NCBI RefSeq assembly: GCF_019175385.1
Contig: NC_083339.1
Span: 77,954,307-78,018,306 of the forward strand
DNA from: Lycium barbarum
Taxonomy: Eukaryota; Streptophyta; Magnoliopsida; Solanales; Solanaceae
DNA length: 64,000 bases
Direction: 5' to 3'
Position 1 is the first letter of the stretch; each line of letters starts with the position of its first letter. A program made the translations under genes and the position numbers. The notes under the pieces were generated by a model, which was not told where the DNA came from, ran no database searches, and was given only the letters and a program-made list of their open reading frames with translations. This document shows positions 59,853 to 64,000 of this stretch, piece by piece.

Positions 59853-60925
59853 ATTCTACTCGTGCATACCGTTTATATATCATTCACCGAGTCCCGGGCC
59901 GGGTATGTATTCGTGCACAGTCTCATTGCATTGTTTCACCGAGTCCCTCACTAGAGGGCCGGGTACGGTATATATATGATGATTTCACCGAGTCCCTAAC
60001 TAGAGGGCCGAGTACGGTATATATATGATGATTTCACCGAGTCCCTCACTAGAGGGCCGGGTACGGTATATATATGATGATTTCACCGAGTCCCTTACTA
60101 GAGGGTCCGGTATGATATATATATGATGATTTCACCGAGTCCCTCACTAGAGGGCCGGGTACAGTATATATATATGATGACTCCACCGAGTCCCTCACTA
60201 GAGGGCCGGGTACGGTATGTATATGATGATTTCACCAAGTCCCTCACTAGAGGGCGGGGTACGGTATATATATAATTATTTCACCGAGTCCCTCACTAGA
60301 GGGCCGGGTACGGTATATTATATATGTATGCATGACTCATCTAATAAGGCACAGATGCATTGGTATCTTTGATTATCCTACTCGTCTCCTGTGAATTTGT
60401 TGCTCAGTCATGATCATCTTTACTGTACTTCATGCTTTACATACTCAGTACATTTTCCGTACTGACCCCCTTTCTTCGAGGGCTGTGTTTCATGCCCGCA
60501 GGTACAGATACTCAGCTTGGTGATCTTCCAGCTTAGGACTGCTACTCAACTGCTTGGAGAGCTCCATTGTTCCGGAGCTTGAGTCATTTGGTGCAAATCC
60601 TTTGGTATAGGCTTTGTTATACTCTTAGAGGTCTGTAGACATATGTGGGTTGTGTATATACAGTTTGGTCAGCTATATTGATGTAGTTCATCTTGGATGT
60701 CCCCGTGTATAGTGGCAGCCTTGTCGGCTTGCATATTTGTTATGTTTTGGTTAGCTGTGGCTCCTCAGGAGACAGGTTCATTCTGATATATGGCATTTTG
60801 ATTCTACAACACGCTTTTACAGATTTCCACATTGTCCTTAGCATCATTCTGATTATATCTAACAGTTTCGTATACGAGTGTCCAACTCGGGCACTAGTCA
60901 TGGCCCACCGATTTGGGTCGTGACA
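59853..60925 (+). repeat. Element A 3' LTR, part 2
   Basis: It resumes with the ATTCT duplication and aligns with 1829-2899. It contains the minisatellite, CAGTAC/GTACTG (60446-60464), a CCCCC/GGGG hairpin weakened by one base (60466-60482) and GTATA/TATAC (60605-60622). It ends GTCGTGACA at 60925, followed by CTGTA. Confidence 0.94.
59934..60320 (+). repeat. Minisatellite of about 49 bp in A 3' LTR
   Basis: Eight units of the CACCGAGTCCCTCACTAGAG type each end in a short TATATA. The large TA expansion of the 5' copy is absent, so that expansion happened after insertion or was lost here. Confidence 0.95.
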
Positions 60926-61866
60926 CTGTACTTGGTGATTGCTTGATTTCCTTCAACTAATCTGTTAGTGTACCCTTGTTATTTCCATCCTCAGGGGTTT
61001 TAAGTGCCTTTACTCCTAAATGCTCTTTTCCACTTGCCATTTTATAACATTAGCCCTAGGGTTCGTAGAATATCTTTCCAGAAGTGCAAATCCGTCGTAC
61101 CTCTATGTTATCTTTTTAGAAGGGCTTCTTCGTTGCTGAGGTAATTGTGGCATGTTATTATGACTATGCATGCACCTCTTCGGACGCCCCTTAAAAGTCA
61201 AAAACCCCGTATCGTCTTTGCAAAACCTTCTTATTCTTTCCCAAGTCACATCCCACTTATCAAAAACCTATTTTCGGGCCCTATACATTCGTCTTTTCGT
61301 TCCATGCTACCATACTCTATTCCTTCCGTATTCTTACTTTTGAAATTCATCCGGATGGTCCTTTACCTCTACCGTCGTCATAAAATCTCTCTTTCGAAAG
61401 CCTTACTTGGCCCTTGTTAGCAACATACTTCCGTTGCTTACACTTCTCCTTTTCTCAGGGCATCCTAATCTTCTTACTCTTGTATACTCACCTTCTTCTT
61501 TTCCCTGGTGCTATTGCATTAGACTTATTCAATTCCCACTTTTAGAGAAAATAATGTCAACTTGCCCTGTAGCACTTGCCACTCAAACTTCAATACCCTG
61601 TTCAGCCAGTACCTTTAACATATCACAACATCTATTATCGGGCACACATACTGGTTAGGATATCGTGTATACCTTTACCTAACACCTAACTTACAAATTA
61701 TCCCCGATACTACTTAAACTCATCTTAATTTTGTAGCTGTAATACGTCTTCTCTCTCTTTGCCAAGGCAGTCCGCCTGATCTCTGACAACATTTAGAGTT
61801 TCCAACCGTGAGTTTCACACGCTTCTAATTTCCCTCAAGTTACTCTAGTTCCTCATCCTTCTCTTA
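60926..61866 (-). mobile_element. Element Z, right part: non-coding interior
   Basis: The reverse complement aligns with A segment 1 and the start of segment 2. GGGTACACTAA and GCAATCACCAAG match about 10807 and 10870. ACGGATTTGCAC and TATAAAAT.GCAAGTG match 4217 and 4265. The alignment passes continuously across the site where F interrupts A, which shows that F is absent from Z. Plus-strand frames here (61145-61420, 61407-61658) are pyrimidine-rich artefacts. Confidence 0.75.
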
Positions 61867-64000
61867 TGTTACACCTTGGAAATTTCATGTCGTCGTGTAG
61901 TGAATGAACCAATGCCAGCTTAAGGGTACAGGAAGTTCTTAAGACTATAAGACGGATATTTAGTGGTCTTAGATTACATACGCTATGATTTTGAAGCCAT
62001 ATGAATTGATGAAATAAGGAATGATAGGACAAGTGGAGTACAAGTGGGGTTTAGGAAAGGTTTCGTAAATTATGGCGTTAAGAATTATTTGGTAAGGCCT
62101 TGAAAGCGAATTATATGGATGTTTAGATCATTGATGAAGTACTAAACAAGTGTAAAGTAGGTTTCGTAAGGATTGGAGATCAAACGAAATGACGAGGACA
62201 ACTTCGGAAAAACTGTGAGTTACACGACTACCTTATACGGACCGTGGAACTTTATACGAACCGTATAAGGGTCCGTATAACACCGAACAGAAGTGTTATT
62301 TTGTTTGATGGTGAAGCACGATCACTTATACAGACCGTGGACTTTTATACAGACCGTATAAGGGTCCGTATAACCCAACAACAACAATGTTTTCCATGGT
62401 CATGAACCACGAACACTTATACGGACCGTATAAGTTATCCGTATGTCCCAACGGATTGATTAAGTTGAAACTACAAATACATGTTCCCACTTTATTTTCT
62501 CATTCTTTTCCACTTCTCTCCAAGCTTCTATAATATTCCATACACATCTTTAACATAAAAATCAAGGGAAACCAAAGATCAAACACCAATATTAAAGGGA
62601 AATCAAGCATATGTAAGCTTGCTAGGGTTAGGAAGTTAGAGATCCCTTGGAAGCTAAAGCTAGGGTTTTCTTCAAGTGAAGCATTGTCAACCGAAACCAG
62701 TTCCTACGCATTCAAAGGTGAGATTCATGATTATTCCATGTTGTTTAAGGTATTGAAAAGTTGAAACACTTGGATTATGGAAGAAGATGTAAAATGGATT
62801 ACAAAAGATGAGATTAGTGGAAATTGTGAATAGTAGATTAATATGAATCATGAATATTGATATGTTATGATTGTAATTATGTTATGAATGATTTTAAGAG
62901 CATGAGAGAAACATTAGATGAGAATGAATGTAAAGTGGTAGTATGATTAGGATTATGGATGACCTTGAGAGGAAATTGTAGGAATTGGATAATGATGAAT
63001 TTGACTAAAGTCATTGATGATGATATTATGAATGTTATTATTGACGTTTGGGAGTTGAAATATGATATGGGGAAAGTAGTAGAAACAAAGGAGATGCTGC
63101 TCAATTTTCTATAGCTTTAGTTCAAACACGCTTATGTTGTTGATTACCTAATACGAGTATGAAATCTCTTGAAGGTAGAAACGTGAATATTGAAGAGGAA
63201 CGTTCAAGCAATAGAGTAGCTAGACGAAAAGGTATGTAAGGCTAGTCCCTTCTTTCTAAGGCATGATTCTTATGACACGATATTCCCTATCTCTTCATGA
63301 CTTTCCTACATCCCGAAAATTATGAGTCAATCTTAGTGAAGAGCTTCACATGAGATAAGATAAGAGATATGTTACGAGTATCATAATGATGATGATGAGT
63401 CTAAGTCTAAAGAGTCTAAGGCCATGATATTATGTTCTACAAAGCTAATGATTCTTATTATGATCCATTGATGTTGTTCACCTTATATGCTAATTCCTTC
63501 AAGGTGAGGCAGAATGCTTATGAATACTCCATAATGAAAACGGGGGTTCACGACCTTACGTCATCCCGATAGATGTATAGTCTTTCTTGAGTTTTATGTA
63601 TGATTCATGATAAGCATATGATGATGATTTTACACCATGCCTACATGGCATGGCAGACACCGCTAAGGCGGGTAGCATATACACCATGTCTAGATGGCAT
63701 GGGCAGACACTACTAGTGGGCGGCATGAGATGGTACCCCGGACGCGGGAGGCCTGGACGCAGGCTAATGATTATCACAACGTGCCTATATGGACGGGCAG
63801 CTTATACATATATGCATACAGGATAAGATGATGATTATGAAGTAAGTTAGTATGCATTATTTTAGTTTTAAGTGACGGTCAGTTACAGATCACTCTTCAT
63901 TCGTTGTCTCCGTATTTTATTGATATATCATTATTGTTTATGCCTTACATACACAGTACAATATTCGTACTGACGTCCGTTTTCTTTGGACGTTGTGTTC
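61867..64000 (+). repeat. Element H: partial LTR, running off the window
   Basis: It begins TGTTACACCTTGG at 61867 and aligns in motif order with the B, D and F LTRs. In order: TACGGACC/CCGTA array (62236-62440), GCTAGGGTTTT (about 62660), AAAG|GTGAGATTC (about 62716), AAAG|GTATGTAAGGC (63228-63242). Minisatellite-like ATGGCATG..GACACC.CTA units (63630-63730) and CAGTAC..GTACTG with CGTCC/GGACG (63955-63993) follow. It lacks its end because the window stops. Whether it is a 5', 3' or solo LTR cannot be told. It interrupts Z. Confidence 0.88.

Larger units (their letters stand above)
280..60925 (+). mobile_element. Element A: non-autonomous LARD-type Ty3/gypsy-like element, host of the nest
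   Basis: It starts TGTTACACC and ends GGTCGTGACA, flanked by the 5-bp duplication CTGTA (275-279 and 60926-60930). It is inserted in minus-strand element Z. Subtracting F, G and B leaves two LTRs of about 2.6 and 2.5 kb around an interior of about 3.7 kb. The interior keeps the initiator-Met primer site, the leader hairpin and the polypurine end, but shows no gag, protease, reverse transcriptase or integrase. The leader resembles that of coding element B, including a ..CGTGC.(A/G)TAGAGC.. block. The inference is that it depends on proteins from coding relatives for mobilisation. A highly degraded, unrecognisable coding region cannot be excluded. Confidence 0.85.

Noticed and set aside
61145..61658. 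Two hydrophobic frames in the right flank as possible host exons
   Set aside because: The region matches the reverse complement of the A interior, so it belongs to Z.

Overview
The window is plant repeat DNA. I see no host gene, tRNA, rRNA or CRISPR array. Almost every base belongs to long terminal repeat (LTR) retrotransposons of the Ty3/gypsy superfamily. Coding copies have the order gag - CCHC knuckle - protease - reverse transcriptase - RNase H - integrase - C-terminal chromodomain-like tail, which fits the Tekay/Del chromovirus lineage. The 12-base initiator-tRNA-Met primer site (TGGTATCAGAGC), the LTR style and the amino-acid sequences suggest a eudicot, probably Solanaceae; the family-level assignment is inference.

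The elements are nested like Russian dolls, and most joints can be read from 5-bp target-site duplications (TSDs). Level 0: element Z (minus strand, non-coding) is seen at 1-279 and again at 60926-61866. Level 1: element A (plus, 280-60925, TSD CTGTA) is inserted in Z, and the LTR of element H (plus, 61867 to the window end) interrupts Z on the right. Level 2, inside A: F (minus, 4327-10789, TSD GGATG), solo LTR G (minus, 12528-15064, TSD GTTAT) and B (plus, 17090-59852, TSD ATTCT, in the 3' LTR of A). Level 3, inside B: C (minus, 18776-29810, TSD GTAAC, in the 5' LTR of B) and D (minus, 34820-56133, in the integrase of B). Level 4: E (minus, 42021-53430, TSD GTAGT, in the gag of D). By eye, LTR pairs of the innermost elements C and E differ by only about 1-1.5 percent. 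Samples of A, B and D differ by about 3-7 percent, so the nesting order agrees with relative age.

B, C, D, E and F carry gag-pol pseudogenes broken by in-frame stops, small frameshifts or deletions. C is closest to intact: one frame with two stops and a 1-base loss near the start. A and Z are different: their roughly 3.7-kb interior has no recognisable gag or pol, but they keep the LTRs, primer site, leader structure and polypurine end of the coding families. They look like non-autonomous (LARD-type) passengers.

The most interesting signals are structural elements shared by families whose primary sequence has otherwise diverged: (i) a leader hairpin after the primer site whose loop shows a 6-base palindrome, GTGCAC or GCGCGC, resembling a retroviral dimerisation initiation site; (ii) hairpins in the transcribed part of the LTR whose stems change in a compensatory way (CCCCC/GGGGG versus CGTCC/GGACG); (iii) a perfect AACATTCG/CGAATGTT stem beside the polypurine tract; (iv) repeated splice-donor-like and acceptor-like motifs at matching LTR positions; (v) minisatellites and TACGG palindrome arrays in the LTRs.
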